In this document: positions 46,581 to 54,784 of the stretch, in pieces
How the letters are laid out: each line of letters opens with the position of its first letter
How positions within the stretch are numbered: the stretch's first letter is position 1
DNA from: Stenotrophomonas sp. Iso1
GTDB taxonomy: Bacteria > Pseudomonadota > Gammaproteobacteria > Xanthomonadales > Xanthomonadaceae
Length of the DNA stretch: 64,000 nt
Reading direction: 5' to 3'
Assembly (NCBI RefSeq): GCF_027497995.1
Contig: NZ_JAODBT010000001.1
Span: 1,638,488 to 1,702,487, forward strand
Program-made: the position numbers and the translations under genes
Notes under the pieces: generated by a model
Told to the model about the DNA's origin: nothing
Database searches by the model: none
What the model saw: the letters and a program-made list of their open reading frames with translations, nothing else

Positions 46581-47930
46581 ATGGTGAGTCCAGTGAGTGA
46601 AGTACATCCCGAACAGTGTGACCTTCTGATCGAAGCCGGCTATGTGGTTCCGGTCGAGCCGCATGCGGTGGTGCTGGAAGACCATGCCATCGCTGTGCGT
46701 GATGGTGTGATTGTCGCGGTACTGCCGCGGGCCGCTGCGCGTGAACGTTTTACCGCCCGGGAGGTGGTTTCGCGCCCGGAAGCGGCGCTGATTCCTGGCT
46801 TGGTCAACGCGCATACCCACAATCCGATGACGCTGTTGCGCGGTATCGCCGACGACCTGCCGCTGATGACCTGGCTGCGTGAGCACATCTGGCCGGTGGA
46901 AGCGGCGGTGATCGGCCCGGAGTTCGTGGCTGATGGCACCACCCTTGCAATCGCCGAGATGCTGCGCGGCGGCACCACCTGCGCCAACGAAAATTATTTC
47001 TTCGCCGACGTGCAGGCCGCTGTCTACAAGAAACACGGTTTCCGCGCGCTGGTGGGCTCGGTAATCATCGATTTCCCGAGCGCCTGGGCCAAGACTGACG
47101 ACGAATACTTCGCCCGCGCCACCGAGCTGCATGACCAGTGGCGCGACGACGCGCTGATCGGCACCGCGTTCGCGCCGCATGCGCCGTACACGGTTAACGA
47201 TGCCAATTTTGAGCGGGTGCGGATGCTGTCCGACCAGCTCGACATCCCGGTACACCTGCACACGCATGAGACCGCGCAGGAAATCGCCGACTCCATCGCG
47301 CAGTACGGCCAGCGCCCGCTGGCGCGTCTGGACCGGCTGGGGCTGGTCAACGACCGCCTGATTGCGGTGCACATGACCCAGCTCACCGATGCTGAAATTC
47401 ATTTGTGCGCCGAGCGTGGCGTCAGCGTGGTGCATTGCCCCGAATCGAATCTGAAGTTGGCTTCCGGTTTTTGCCCAGCCTGTGCGTTGGTGCGTGCCGG
47501 TGTGAATCTGGCGATCGGCACCGATGGCTGCGCCAGCAACAACGACCTGGACATGTTCAGCGAGAACCGCACTGCGGCGATCCTGGCCAAGGCAGTCGCC
47601 AATGACGCCACCGCGCTGGACGCGGCCACCACCTTGCGGGCATCTACGCTGGGCGGCGCACGCGCGCTGGGCTTCGGTGACCGCATTGGTTCGATCGAGG
47701 TCGGCAAGCAGGCCGATCTGGCCTGCGTGGATCTGTCTGCGCTGGAGACCCAGCCGCTACATCATGTGTTGTCGCAGTTGGTCTACGCCGCCGGCCGTCA
47801 CCAGGTCAGCGACGTGTGGATCGCCGGCAAACCCAAGCTGGTACAGCGCGAGCTGGTCGGCATGGACGTCGAAGCGATTACCGCCAACGCACGCCAGTGG
47901 CGCAACCGTATCCGCAACATCCGCGCCTGA
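46581..47930 (+). CDS. mtaD: TRZ/ATZ-family amidohydrolase (probable MTA/SAH or adenosine-type deaminase)
   Basis: A 449-residue metal-dependent hydrolase of the cytosine deaminase/TRZ-ATZ group, members of which deaminate S-adenosylhomocysteine, methylthioadenosine or related purines. Metal ligands are in 'PGLVNAHTHNPMT' near residue 75, the HLHTHETAQE region, HMTQLTDAE and 'GTDGCASNNDLDMF'. I chose the ATG at 46581; the frame continues upstream to 46521, and a GTG at 46593 is also possible. ubiG follows after 42 bp, and the TRZ/ATZ-ubiG-HAD phosphatase order matches Pseudomonas. Confidence 0.85.
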   Translation: MVSPVSEVHPEQCDLLIEAGYVVPVEPHAVVLEDHAIAVRDGVIVAVLPRAAARERFTAREVVSRPEAALIPGLVNAHTHNPMTLLRGIADDLPLMTWLREHIWPVEAAVIGPEFVADGTTLAIAEMLRGGTTCANENYFFADVQAAVYKKHGFRALVGSVIIDFPSAWAKTDDEYFARATELHDQWRDDALIGTAFAPHAPYTVNDANFERVRMLSDQLDIPVHLHTHETAQEIADSIAQYGQRPLARLDRLGLVNDRLIAVHMTQLTDAEIHLCAERGVSVVHCPESNLKLASGFCPACALVRAGVNLAIGTDGCASNNDLDMFSENRTAAILAKAVANDATALDAATTLRASTLGGARALGFGDRIGSIEVGKQADLACVDLSALETQPLHHVLSQLVYAAGRHQVSDVWIAGKPKLVQRELVGMDVEAITANARQWRNRIRNIRA

Positions 47931-47972
47931 TGGCGCAATGGGCTGCAATTGCAGCCCTACGAGGAAACTGAC

Positions 47973-48695
47973 ATGAGTGCATCTTCGACCTCCACCAACT
48001 TCGATCAGGCTGAGCTGGACAAGTTTGCCGCGCTGGCGACCCGCTGGTGGGACGCGGATGGTCCGCAGAAGCCGCTGCACGCACTCAACCCGGTGCGTCT
48101 GAAGTACGTGGCCGACCGCGCCCCGCTGCGTGGCGCCAAGGTGCTGGACATTGGTTGCGGTGGCGGCCTGCTCAGCGAAGCATTGGCCAAGGAAGGGGCA
48201 CAGGTAACGGCGATTGATCTGGCGCCGGAACTGGTCAAGGTCGCGCGTCTGCATGGTCTGGAATCGGGCGTGCAGGTGGATTACCGCGTGCAGGCTGCCG
48301 AGGACCTGGCCGCCGAGCAGCCGGGCGCGTTCGACGTGGTTACCTGCATGGAAATGCTGGAGCACGTGCCGGACCCGGGCGCGATCATCGTGGCTTGCCA
48401 GCGCTTGCTGCGCCCGGGCGGCAAATTGTTCCTGTCCACGATCAACCGCACCCCGGCAGCGTTCGCGGTGGCGGTGGTTGGCGCCGAGTACATCGCGCGC
48501 CTGCTGCCCAAGGGCACGCACCACTACCAGGAATTCATCAAGCCGGCCGAACTCGGTGCGTGGCTGCGTGAGGCCGAGCTGCAGCTGCAGGACGTCAGCG
48601 GCATGGCCTACGAGCCGTGGCGTAACCGTGCCCGCCTGAGTAGCCGCACCGAAATCAATTACCTGGCCTACGCGGTCAAGCCGGATCAGGCATGA
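47973..48695 (+). CDS. ubiG: Ubiquinone biosynthesis O-methyltransferase
   Basis: A 240-residue S-adenosylmethionine-dependent enzyme that performs both O-methylation steps of ubiquinone synthesis. It has [19 protein letters not shown] near the start, the SAM-binding motif [16 protein letters not shown] near residue 61, '[13 protein letters not shown]' and [12 protein letters not shown]. The ATG at 47973 has GAGGAAA upstream. Its stop overlaps the next gene start by 4 bp. Confidence 0.97.
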   Translation: MSASSTSTNFDQAELDKFAALATRWWDADGPQKPLHALNPVRLKYVADRAPLRGAKVLDIGCGGGLLSEALAKEGAQVTAIDLAPELVKVARLHGLESGVQVDYRVQAAEDLAAEQPGAFDVVTCMEMLEHVPDPGAIIVACQRLLRPGGKLFLSTINRTPAAFAVAVVGAEYIARLLPKGTHHYQEFIKPAELGAWLREAELQLQDVSGMAYEPWRNRARLSSRTEINYLAYAVKPDQA

Positions 48696-49381
48696 CTGCC
48701 GCGTCGTTTCCGGCGGCGGTGCTGTTTGATCTGGATGGCACGCTGCTGGACAGCGCGCCGGACTTTATTGCCACCGCCAACCGCATGCGCGAAGCGCGCG
48801 GTATGCAGGCGTTGCTGCTGGAGCAGTTGCGCCCGGTAGTTTCCAAGGGTTCGCGGGCGATGCTGGCATTGGCGTTTCCGCAGATGGCTGAGAGTGAGCG
48901 CCACGCGCTGGTGCCAGAATTTCTGGACATCTACGAAGCCCTGATCGGCCAGTACGCGCGTTTGTTCGACGGCATCGAAACGATGTTGGAAAAATTGGAG
49001 CAGGCCGGTACCACCTGGGGCATCGTCACCAACAAACCCGAGTACCTGGCGCGGTTGATCCTGCCGCAATTGGGTTGGGAGCAGCGCTGTGCGGTGTTGA
49101 TCGGCGGCGACACACTGGCCGAGCGGAAACCACATCCACTGCCGCTGGAAGTGGCCGCACAACGCATCAACGTTGCGCCTAGCGCCTGTGTGTATGTGGG
49201 TGACGACGAGCGTGACATCGTGGCAGCCCGCGCCGCCGGCATGCCCTCGATCGCGGTGCTGTGGGGCTATCGCCTCGCCGGCGACGACCCGCTGGCGTGG
49301 CAGGCTGATCATCTATGCGAGCTGCCGCAGCAGCTCTGGCAAGCGGCTGCATGGCCAGCTGCCAAGCGGGCTTCGGCCTGA
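48692..49381 (+). CDS. gph: HAD-superfamily phosphatase (phosphoglycolate phosphatase / MupP-like)
   Basis: A 229-residue phosphatase with all HAD motifs: [15 protein letters not shown] near residue 10 (nucleophile Asp), IVTNKP near 109, Lys in [13 protein letters not shown], and [17 protein letters not shown]. It could hydrolyse 2-phosphoglycolate. In Pseudomonas, the gene in the same place after ubiG is mupP, which dephosphorylates N-acetylmuramic acid 6-phosphate in cell-wall recycling. Position therefore favours a MupP role, although by sequence alone the two cannot be separated by eye. It is coupled to ubiG (ATGA overlap). Confidence 0.85.
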   Translation: MTAASFPAAVLFDLDGTLLDSAPDFIATANRMREARGMQALLLEQLRPVVSKGSRAMLALAFPQMAESERHALVPEFLDIYEALIGQYARLFDGIETMLEKLEQAGTTWGIVTNKPEYLARLILPQLGWEQRCAVLIGGDTLAERKPHPLPLEVAAQRINVAPSACVYVGDDERDIVAARAAGMPSIAVLWGYRLAGDDPLAWQADHLCELPQQLWQAAAWPAAKRASA

Positions 49382-49404
49382 TTCAACGAAACAGAGGTAA
49401 TGAC

Positions 49405-50088
49405 GTGAGCAGTGCGCTGGATAGCTTCCTGGACAAATGGCGAGACCGTTGGCCTGAATGGACCTTCGTGGAGCGCTTCGTCGCAGAGGGAGATCGTGCC
49501 CGGGTTGTGGCGTGGTTTGCGCTGCTGCAGGAGTTCGACAACATCTTGAATGCCACCGGCGACACCACGCCGCAGGATGCCAAGCTGGCATGGTGGGGCG
49601 AAGAGCTGCGCAGTTGGGCGGCGCAGCGGTCGCGGCATCCGTTGGGGCGGGTGTTGGAGCCGGTACGTGCGCCGTGGGATCAACTGGCCGATGCGCTGCC
49701 AAGCCTGATCGACGCCCGCGAACAGCCGGCCGATGTAGTGCAGGCGCGCAATGCGCTTGGCACTTATGCCAGCGCGGTCGCCAACGTGGAAGCGGCGGTT
49801 TTCGATGAAACCCAGGCCTCCCGCGCTGCCGATGCCGTGCTGACGCAGATGCTTGCTCAGCGTGTGCAGGACTTGGGCGCAGCTGCGGTGCCGCGCGTTC
49901 CGGGCGATGAAACGCAGTGGGAGAAGCAACTGCTGGCCGCATGGCCATCGCGTGTCGACGGTCCACGTCCGCGACGGCTGTACGCATCGCTGGCGCGCGC
50001 GCGCCTGCAGGCGCGCATGAAGGGAGGCGAGTATCAGCCCCGCCCGGTCGCATTGCTGTGGCGCAGTTGGTGGGCTGCCCGCGGCTGA
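49405..50088 (+). CDS. Squalene/phytoene synthase-like protein, probably non-catalytic
   Basis: A 227-residue helical protein distantly related to the squalene/phytoene synthase fold. Signs are FALLQEFDNIL, 'AKLAWWGEEL' and HPLGRVLEPV, an arrangement also seen in NDUFAF6-type relatives. The Asp-rich DDxxD motifs needed to bind prenyl diphosphates are not visible, and no carotenoid or hopanoid genes are near. Enzymatic activity is therefore doubtful. I chose the GTG at 49405 with AGAGGT upstream; an ATG at 49315 would overlap the previous gene by 67 bp. Confidence 0.65.
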   Translation: MSSALDSFLDKWRDRWPEWTFVERFVAEGDRARVVAWFALLQEFDNILNATGDTTPQDAKLAWWGEELRSWAAQRSRHPLGRVLEPVRAPWDQLADALPSLIDAREQPADVVQARNALGTYASAVANVEAAVFDETQASRAADAVLTQMLAQRVQDLGAAAVPRVPGDETQWEKQLLAAWPSRVDGPRPRRLYASLARARLQARMKGGEYQPRPVALLWRSWWAARG

Positions 50089-50180
50089 TGTGCCGCCTGG
50101 CGTCGCAAACATAGGGAAGGGGCTTCTTTGTCCTTCCCTATCGTTCGTTGGGCAGGATTCCTGGCGCGTCGCCGGTTTTC

Positions 50181-50742
50181 ACTTCCCGCGTTCAAGCACC
50201 AGCAGCGGATCAATTCGCGTATCGAACCACACCAAGTCAAATTTTCAGATGTGCCAATGTCGGAGCGCGCCGCCGCGCGCCCTTGACGGCGAACCGGCGG
50301 CTTTTACTTCCCGCGTTCAAGCACCAGCAGCGGATCAATCCGCGTATCGAACCACACCAAGTCAAATTTTCAGATGTGCCAATGTCGGAGCGCGCCGCCG
50401 CGCGCCCTTGACGGCGAACCGGCGGCTTTCACTTCCCGCGTTCAAGCACCAGCAGCGGATCAATTCGCGTATCGAACCGCGCCAAGTCAAATTTTCAGAT
50501 GTGCCAATGTCGGAGCGCGCCGCCGCGCGCCCTTGACGGTGAACCGGCGGCTTTTACTTTCCGCGTTCAAGCACCAGCAGCGGATCAATCCGCGGATCAA
50601 TCCGCGTATCGAACCGCGCCAAGTCAAATTTTCAGATGTGCCAATGTCGGAGCGCGCCGCCGCGCGCCCTTGACGGTGAACCGGCGGCTTTTACTTTCCG
50701 CGTTCAAGCACCAGCAGCGGATCAATCCGCGTATCGAACCAG
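50181..50742. repeat. 125-bp tandem repeat derived from the 3' end of the M23 peptidase gene
   Basis: Unit starts are at 50181, 50306, 50431, 50556 and 50693: three units of 125 bp and one of 137 bp, then the tail of the real gene. On the minus strand each unit contains the last 16 codons of the peptidase gene (FDTRIDPLLVLERGK plus stop) and ~75 bp of downstream DNA, including a GCGCGC-GGCG-GCGCGC hairpin. Units differ at a few positions (TGA or TAA stop, CACACC or CGCGCC). The 137-bp unit has an extra 12-bp duplication (GATCAATCCGCG type). The remaining 92 bp to the left (50089-50180) show nothing recognisable. Plus-strand open frames across the array are by-products. Confidence 0.92.
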
Positions 50743-51542
50743 TTCATCCCCCAATGGAGATGCGGCCCGGTTGCACGCCCCGTTGCACCGACGGCGGCAA
50801 TGGTCTGCCCCTGCTCGATGCGATCTCCCACCTTCACATCGATGCGCGATAGATGCAGGAAATTGGAGCTGATGCCGTAGCCGTGATCGAGCACCAAGGT
50901 GCCGCCGGTCAGGTATAGATCCGGCCCAGCGAAGGTGACGATGCCGGCAGCCGGTGCCTTCACCGGTGTGCCGGTGGGCACGGCGATGTCCATGCCGGAG
51001 TGACCGCTGCCCGGCTGCCCGTTGTAGACACGCGCGTTGCCGAAGCGGCCACTGATGCGTCCCTGCACGGGCCAGAGGAAGGTCTGGCTGAAATCGGTAC
51101 GGTTGTCGTCGCGTTTGCGTGACTCGGTGACCTGCGCCTGCTCACGTGCGATCCGCTCGGCAATGGCGGGGGGCGGGTTCACCGTCTTCGGCGGGACGCC
51201 GTTGACACGCTCGGTCGGCCAGTCGCGTGGCGACACCGCGATCGACGCGGTTTCGCTGCTGCCGTCCGGGCGGTGCACCTGGACCTGCAGGGGGCCTTTC
51301 TCATCGCGGCCGACACCGAACACCACGCTGCCGTAGCCGCTCACGCGCAGTTCGCGTCCGCCATAACGGACGTTGCTGCCGGCCGGCACTTTGCCGATCA
51401 CCATCGCGCCTTGGGAGACGCTGGTGGGGAACACGATGCGGTTGTCGACCAGATCGCCAATGCCGTCCTGCGCTTGCGCAGACGGTGCGGGGAGGAGTGG
51501 CGCTGCCAGCAGCAGCGCCCCAAACATCAAGACCGTACGCAT
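50691..51542 (-). CDS. M23-family (LytM-type) peptidase, exported
   Basis: A 283-residue protein with a signal peptide (cleavage near PSAQAQDG, residue 25). A beta-rich N-terminal domain (about 30-110) and an Arg/Lys-rich linker lead to a C-terminal peptidase_M23 domain. Zinc ligands are in GSGHSGMDIAVPTGTPV (His, Asp) and GPHLHWGMNW (HxH). It probably cleaves peptidoglycan cross-links or regulates amidases. I chose the ATG at 51542, whose A is shared with the pyrC stop (TGATG). The last 16 codons are duplicated four times downstream. Confidence 0.9.
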   Translation of the reverse strand: MRTVLMFGALLLAAPLLPAPSAQAQDGIGDLVDNRIVFPTSVSQGAMVIGKVPAGSNVRYGGRELRVSGYGSVVFGVGRDEKGPLQVQVHRPDGSSETASIAVSPRDWPTERVNGVPPKTVNPPPAIAERIAREQAQVTESRKRDDNRTDFSQTFLWPVQGRISGRFGNARVYNGQPGSGHSGMDIAVPTGTPVKAPAAGIVTFAGPDLYLTGGTLVLDHGYGISSNFLHLSRIDVKVGDRIEQGQTIAAVGATGRATGPHLHWGMNWFDTRIDPLLVLERGK

Positions 51543-52888
51543 CAGCGGTCGTAGGTCATGCGCTGGCCGGCGGGTGCGCCCACCAGCTTGTTGCCGTCCC
51601 ACACCTGCTGGCCGTTGACCCAGGTGGAGGCGATGCGCGAACGGAAGGTGGTGCCTTCAAACGGGGACCAGCCGCACTTGGACAGCACGTCCTCGCGCTT
51701 GACCGTGAATGGCACGTCTTCGACCAGCACCAGATCAGCGAAATAACCTTCGCGCAGGAAACCGCGCTCCTCCACGTCGAACAGTTGCGCCGGCGCGTGG
51801 GCGAACTTCTGCACCACCTGTTCGCGGGTCAGCTTGCCTTCGTGCACGCGCTCCAATGCAGCGACCAGTGCGTACTGAACCAGCGGCAGACCGGACGGCG
51901 CCTGCGCATAAGGCTTCTGCTTCTCTTCCCAGGTATGCGGGGCGTGGTCGGTGGCCAGTACGTCGAGCACGTCGTTGGCGAGCGCGGCGATGATCGCCTC
52001 GCGGTCGGCCACGTCCTTGATCGCCGGGTTGCACTTGATCAGGTTGCCCTTGGTTGCGTAGTCCGGGCGGGCGAAATGCAGGAAATGCACGCAGGTTTCA
52101 GCGGTGATCTGCTTGCGGCTGCCGTCGGCGCGGATCAGCGGGCCTTTCTCGAACAGTTCCAGCTCGTCGGCGGTCGAAATATGCAGCACATGCAGGCGGG
52201 TGCCGTGCTTGCGGGCCAGCGACAATGCCAGCAGGGTGGACTTCTTGCAGGCTTCGCGCGAACGGATGTCCGGGTGCATTTCCGGGGTGAGCGCATCGCC
52301 GTATTTTTCCTGGAACGCTTTGAGATTGGCGTCGATCATCGGCGTGTCTTCGCAGTGCGTGATGATCGGCGTGGGGCATTCGCGGAAGATCGCGTCCAGC
52401 GTTTCCGGGTTGTCCACCAGCATGTTGCCGGTGGAGGCGCCCATGAATACTTTCACGCCCGGTGCCTTTTTCGGGTCCAGTGCGCGGATGGCGTCAAGGT
52501 TGTCGTTGCTGGCGCCGTGGTAGAAGCCGTAGTTGGCCCAGGCGCGGCCTTTGGCCAGCTCGTACTTGGCTTCGAGGATGGTCGAGTCGAGTGTCGGCGG
52601 GTTGGTGTTGGGCATGTCCATGAAGCTGGTCAGGCCACCGGCCACGGCAGCGGCCGATTCACTGGCGATGTCGCCCTTGTGGGTCAGGCCCGGTTCGCGG
52701 AAGTGCACCTGGTCATCAATCATGCCGGGCAGCAACCAGCGTCCGGCGGCATCCACCACCTCGTCGCCGTCGCGCGGCGTCAATCCGGTGCCGATCTGCG
52801 CGATGCGGCCGTTCTCGATGCGCAGGTCGCCGTCGAAGGTGCGGCCTTCATTGACCATGCGGGCATTGGTGATGAGCGTGGGGGACAT
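51542..52888 (-). CDS. pyrC: Dihydroorotase
   Basis: A 448-residue zinc amidohydrolase that closes carbamoyl aspartate to dihydroorotate in pyrimidine synthesis. It has LLPGMIDDQVHFREPGLTHKGD (split here as MIDDQVHF and REPGLTHK), 'FMDMPNTNPPT', HCEDTP, LHVLHIST and ATDHAPHTWEEK. The first metal motif is QVH where most class I enzymes have HVH; this is shared by a subfamily also seen in Bacteroidetes. I chose the ATG at 52888; the long upstream open frame overlaps yidD. It lies between yidD (1 bp upstream) and the M23 peptidase gene, so the three form an operon. Confidence 0.93.
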   Translation of the reverse strand: MSPTLITNARMVNEGRTFDGDLRIENGRIAQIGTGLTPRDGDEVVDAAGRWLLPGMIDDQVHFREPGLTHKGDIASESAAAVAGGLTSFMDMPNTNPPTLDSTILEAKYELAKGRAWANYGFYHGASNDNLDAIRALDPKKAPGVKVFMGASTGNMLVDNPETLDAIFRECPTPIITHCEDTPMIDANLKAFQEKYGDALTPEMHPDIRSREACKKSTLLALSLARKHGTRLHVLHISTADELELFEKGPLIRADGSRKQITAETCVHFLHFARPDYATKGNLIKCNPAIKDVADREAIIAALANDVLDVLATDHAPHTWEEKQKPYAQAPSGLPLVQYALVAALERVHEGKLTREQVVQKFAHAPAQLFDVEERGFLREGYFADLVLVEDVPFTVKREDVLSKCGWSPFEGTTFRSRIASTWVNGQQVWDGNKLVGAPAGQRMTYDR

Positions 52889-52889
52889 G

Positions 52890-53144
52890 TCAGTGTTTTC
52901 CTGTACAGCGGCAAGAAGAAGCGTCTGGGCGCTCGGGCACCGGGTCGAAACCACCGGGGTGGAACGGTTGGCAACGGCCCAGCCGCAGCAGCGTAAGCCA
53001 GCAGCCGCGCAACGGGCCGTGTACGCGGATGGCTTCCATCCCGTATTCGGAGCAGCTGGGAACAAAACGGCAGCGCGGCCCGAGCAGGGGGCTGATGAAG
53101 CGCTTGTAGAAGCGCAGTACGGCAATGAGTAGGCGGCCGATCAC
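52890..53144 (-). CDS. yidD: Membrane protein insertion efficiency factor YidD
   Basis: An 84-residue protein that helps YidC insert membrane proteins. It contains [24 protein letters not shown] (given here as [12 protein letters not shown] and [10 protein letters not shown]) and then '[14 protein letters not shown]', which is diagnostic. I chose the GTG at 53144; an ATG at 53189 would add 15 residues without family resemblance. Normally yidD lies with rnpA and yidC, but here it precedes pyrC. Confidence 0.92.
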   Translation of the reverse strand: MIGRLLIAVLRFYKRFISPLLGPRCRFVPSCSEYGMEAIRVHGPLRGCWLTLLRLGRCQPFHPGGFDPVPERPDASSCRCTGKH

Positions 53145-53351
53145 GCAAGAATGATAAGCCACTTGGCATTGCCATTGGATTTGTCGCACGATGCGGGACG
53201 GTGCCGGTAAAGCTTTTGGGCTTTCCCGCTGCCGGCCAGGTGCGGATGCCGTGCTTGGTTACGTTCCGAACTGCGTACAACGGTCCGGTGACGCCACCGG
53301 ACCCTCGCAGCGCGGGTCGGGCATCCGTTCAGGCAACGGGGTCCGGCGCGG

Positions 53352-53380
53352 TTGCTGCTGCTGGTCGGGTAGGCTATAAA
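53352..53380 (+). promoter_or_regulatory. Predicted promoter of the dksA-like gene
   Basis: TTGCTG (53352-53357), a 17-bp spacer and TATAAA (53375-53380) precede a very GC-rich discriminator (GGCCCGC). Such discriminators are typical of promoters controlled by ppGpp and DksA. The untranslated leader would be about 38 nt and contains a GGCCCG/CGGGCC stem. Confidence 0.6.
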
Positions 53381-53424
53381 GGCCCGCTTTCCCGGGCCCC
53401 GGGGGAAACAAGGAAGAGCGTTTC

Positions 53425-54531
53425 GTGGCTGCTAAAAAACCTGCAAAGAAGGCCGTCAAGGTCGCCAAGAAGACCGCCAAGCCCGTTGTCAAGAAGGCGG
53501 TGTCCAAGCCGGCTGTGAGCAAGCCCGTTGCCAAGGCTGTAAAGCCGGCAACCAAGGCCCCTGCCAAAAAGGTGGTTGCCAAGAAGGCAGCGACCAAGCC
53601 GGCCGTCGTCAAGAAGGTTGCTGCCAAGCCGGCGGCTCCGGTGGCCAAAAAATCTCCTGTCAGCAAAGTGACCAAGCCGGTTGCTGCGCCTGCCAAGAAA
53701 ACTGCACCCGTGGCCAAGGCCGTCAAGCCTGCAGCCAAGCCGGTGGTGAAGAAGGTCGCGGAGAAATCCGTTGCCAAAGTCGTCAAGACGCCCGCCACCC
53801 CTTCCGTGGTCAAGTCCGTACCGAAGCCGGCCGTCAAGCCGGTGACGGCCAAGCCTGTCCCGGCTGAAGTCGCCAAGAAGGTTCCAGCTCCGGCCGTCAA
53901 GCCGGTCGCTGCCAAACCGACACCGGCGGCCAAGGCCCCGCAATCCAAGAAGCCCGTGCCTGTTTCGAAATCCCCCGCAAAAACACCCGTCAAATCCACC
54001 GCTCCGGTTGCTGTTCGCCCGGTTGGCAAGGTGGCCGTCGCCGTAACCGCTCGTTCGTCCGCTCCGGCGCCGCGCAGCAAGTACAAGGTGGTTGAATACA
54101 AGACCGACGAGGCCTCCGGCCGCCCGATCCTGCCTGCCGGCTACAAGCCGACGGCGGATGAGGAATACATGAGCACGCTGCAGCAGGAGTACTTCCGTCA
54201 GCGCCTGCTGCAATGGCGTGGTGATCTGGTCGAGGAATCGAAGCAGACCATCGAGAACCTGCGTGAGGAAGTGCGTGATATCGGTGATGAAGCCGAGCGT
54301 GCAACCCGCGAGACCGAAAACTCGCTGGAACTGCGTACCCGCGACCGTTATCGCAAGCTGATCGGCAAGATCGACAGCACGCTCAAGCGTGTGGAAGCAG
54401 GCGACTATGGTTTCTGCGTCGATACCGGCGAAGAAATCGGCCTGGATCGCCTGGAAGCCCGTCTCACCGCCGAGCGCACCATCGATGCGCAAGAGCGTTG
54501 GGAGCACCTGCAGAAGCAGCAGGGCGACTGA
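53425..54531 (+). CDS. dksA: DksA-like transcription factor with long Lys/Ala/Pro-rich N-terminal domain
   Basis: A 368-residue protein. Residues 2-215 are almost entirely Lys, Ala, Pro and Val in AKKxAAKPV-type repeats, like histone H1 or AlgP, and should bind DNA nonspecifically. The last ~130 residues are a DksA domain: coiled-coil helices with the tip motif DEAERATRE (compare DxxDxA of DksA), SLELRTRDRYRKLI, and the globular part FCVDTGEEIGLDRLEARLTAE. Of the four zinc-finger cysteines only the first remains (CVDT, TIDA). It is thus zinc-independent, in the manner of DksA2 of Pseudomonas. GTG start with AGGAAGAG upstream. It presumably acts on RNA polymerase with ppGpp; the N-terminal function is inferred. 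Confidence 0.9.
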   Translation: MAAKKPAKKAVKVAKKTAKPVVKKAVSKPAVSKPVAKAVKPATKAPAKKVVAKKAATKPAVVKKVAAKPAAPVAKKSPVSKVTKPVAAPAKKTAPVAKAVKPAAKPVVKKVAEKSVAKVVKTPATPSVVKSVPKPAVKPVTAKPVPAEVAKKVPAPAVKPVAAKPTPAAKAPQSKKPVPVSKSPAKTPVKSTAPVAVRPVGKVAVAVTARSSAPAPRSKYKVVEYKTDEASGRPILPAGYKPTADEEYMSTLQQEYFRQRLLQWRGDLVEESKQTIENLREEVRDIGDEAERATRETENSLELRTRDRYRKLIGKIDSTLKRVEAGDYGFCVDTGEEIGLDRLEARLTAERTIDAQERWEHLQKQQGD

Positions 54532-54555
54532 TCGTCCGGTTCTACCGAGCAATGC

Positions 54556-54585
54556 AAAACCCCGCCTTGGCGGGGTTTTGTTTTT
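54556..54585 (+). terminator. Intrinsic terminator of the dksA-like gene
   Basis: AAAACCCCGCC pairs with GGCGGGGTTTT across a tight loop, followed by GTTTTT. It starts 25 bp after the stop. Confidence 0.93.
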
Positions 54586-54729
54586 CTAGGGATTCCGAAG
54601 GAATTTTCTGGTTGGGTACTAGCCCGTCATCGCGCTTCGGGCACGTGCTCTGGTCTACGGAAGAGGAGGGCATTCCTGCGTCCCTTGGACTGCACTGCTG
54701 TCTGTCAGATGCCACGGTGTCCGTCTTTC

Positions 54730-54779
54730 CCTTCTCCCGCTGGCGGGAGAAGGTGCCCCGCAGGGGCGGATGAGGGGTA
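54730..54779. repeat. REP-like palindrome before the MFS gene end
   Basis: CCTTCTCCCGC and its complement (54730-54753, 2-nt loop) are followed by a smaller GCCCCGCAGGGGC palindrome and GGATGAGGGG. It is the same family as the elements at 7.2, 39.6, 60.1 and 61.5 kb. It is in the 253-bp gap between the dksA-like gene and the convergent MFS gene. Confidence 0.7.
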
Positions 54780-54784
54780 AGCCT

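Noticed and set aside
50181..50692. CRISPR array
   Set aside because: Units are 125 bp, contiguous and almost identical over their whole length, with no unique spacers and no cas genes.
50090..50872. Plus-strand open frames with a repeated Cys/Arg-rich peptide across the tandem array
   Set aside because: The frames stay open only because the 125-bp unit lacks stops in those phases. They run antisense to the end of the M23 peptidase gene.
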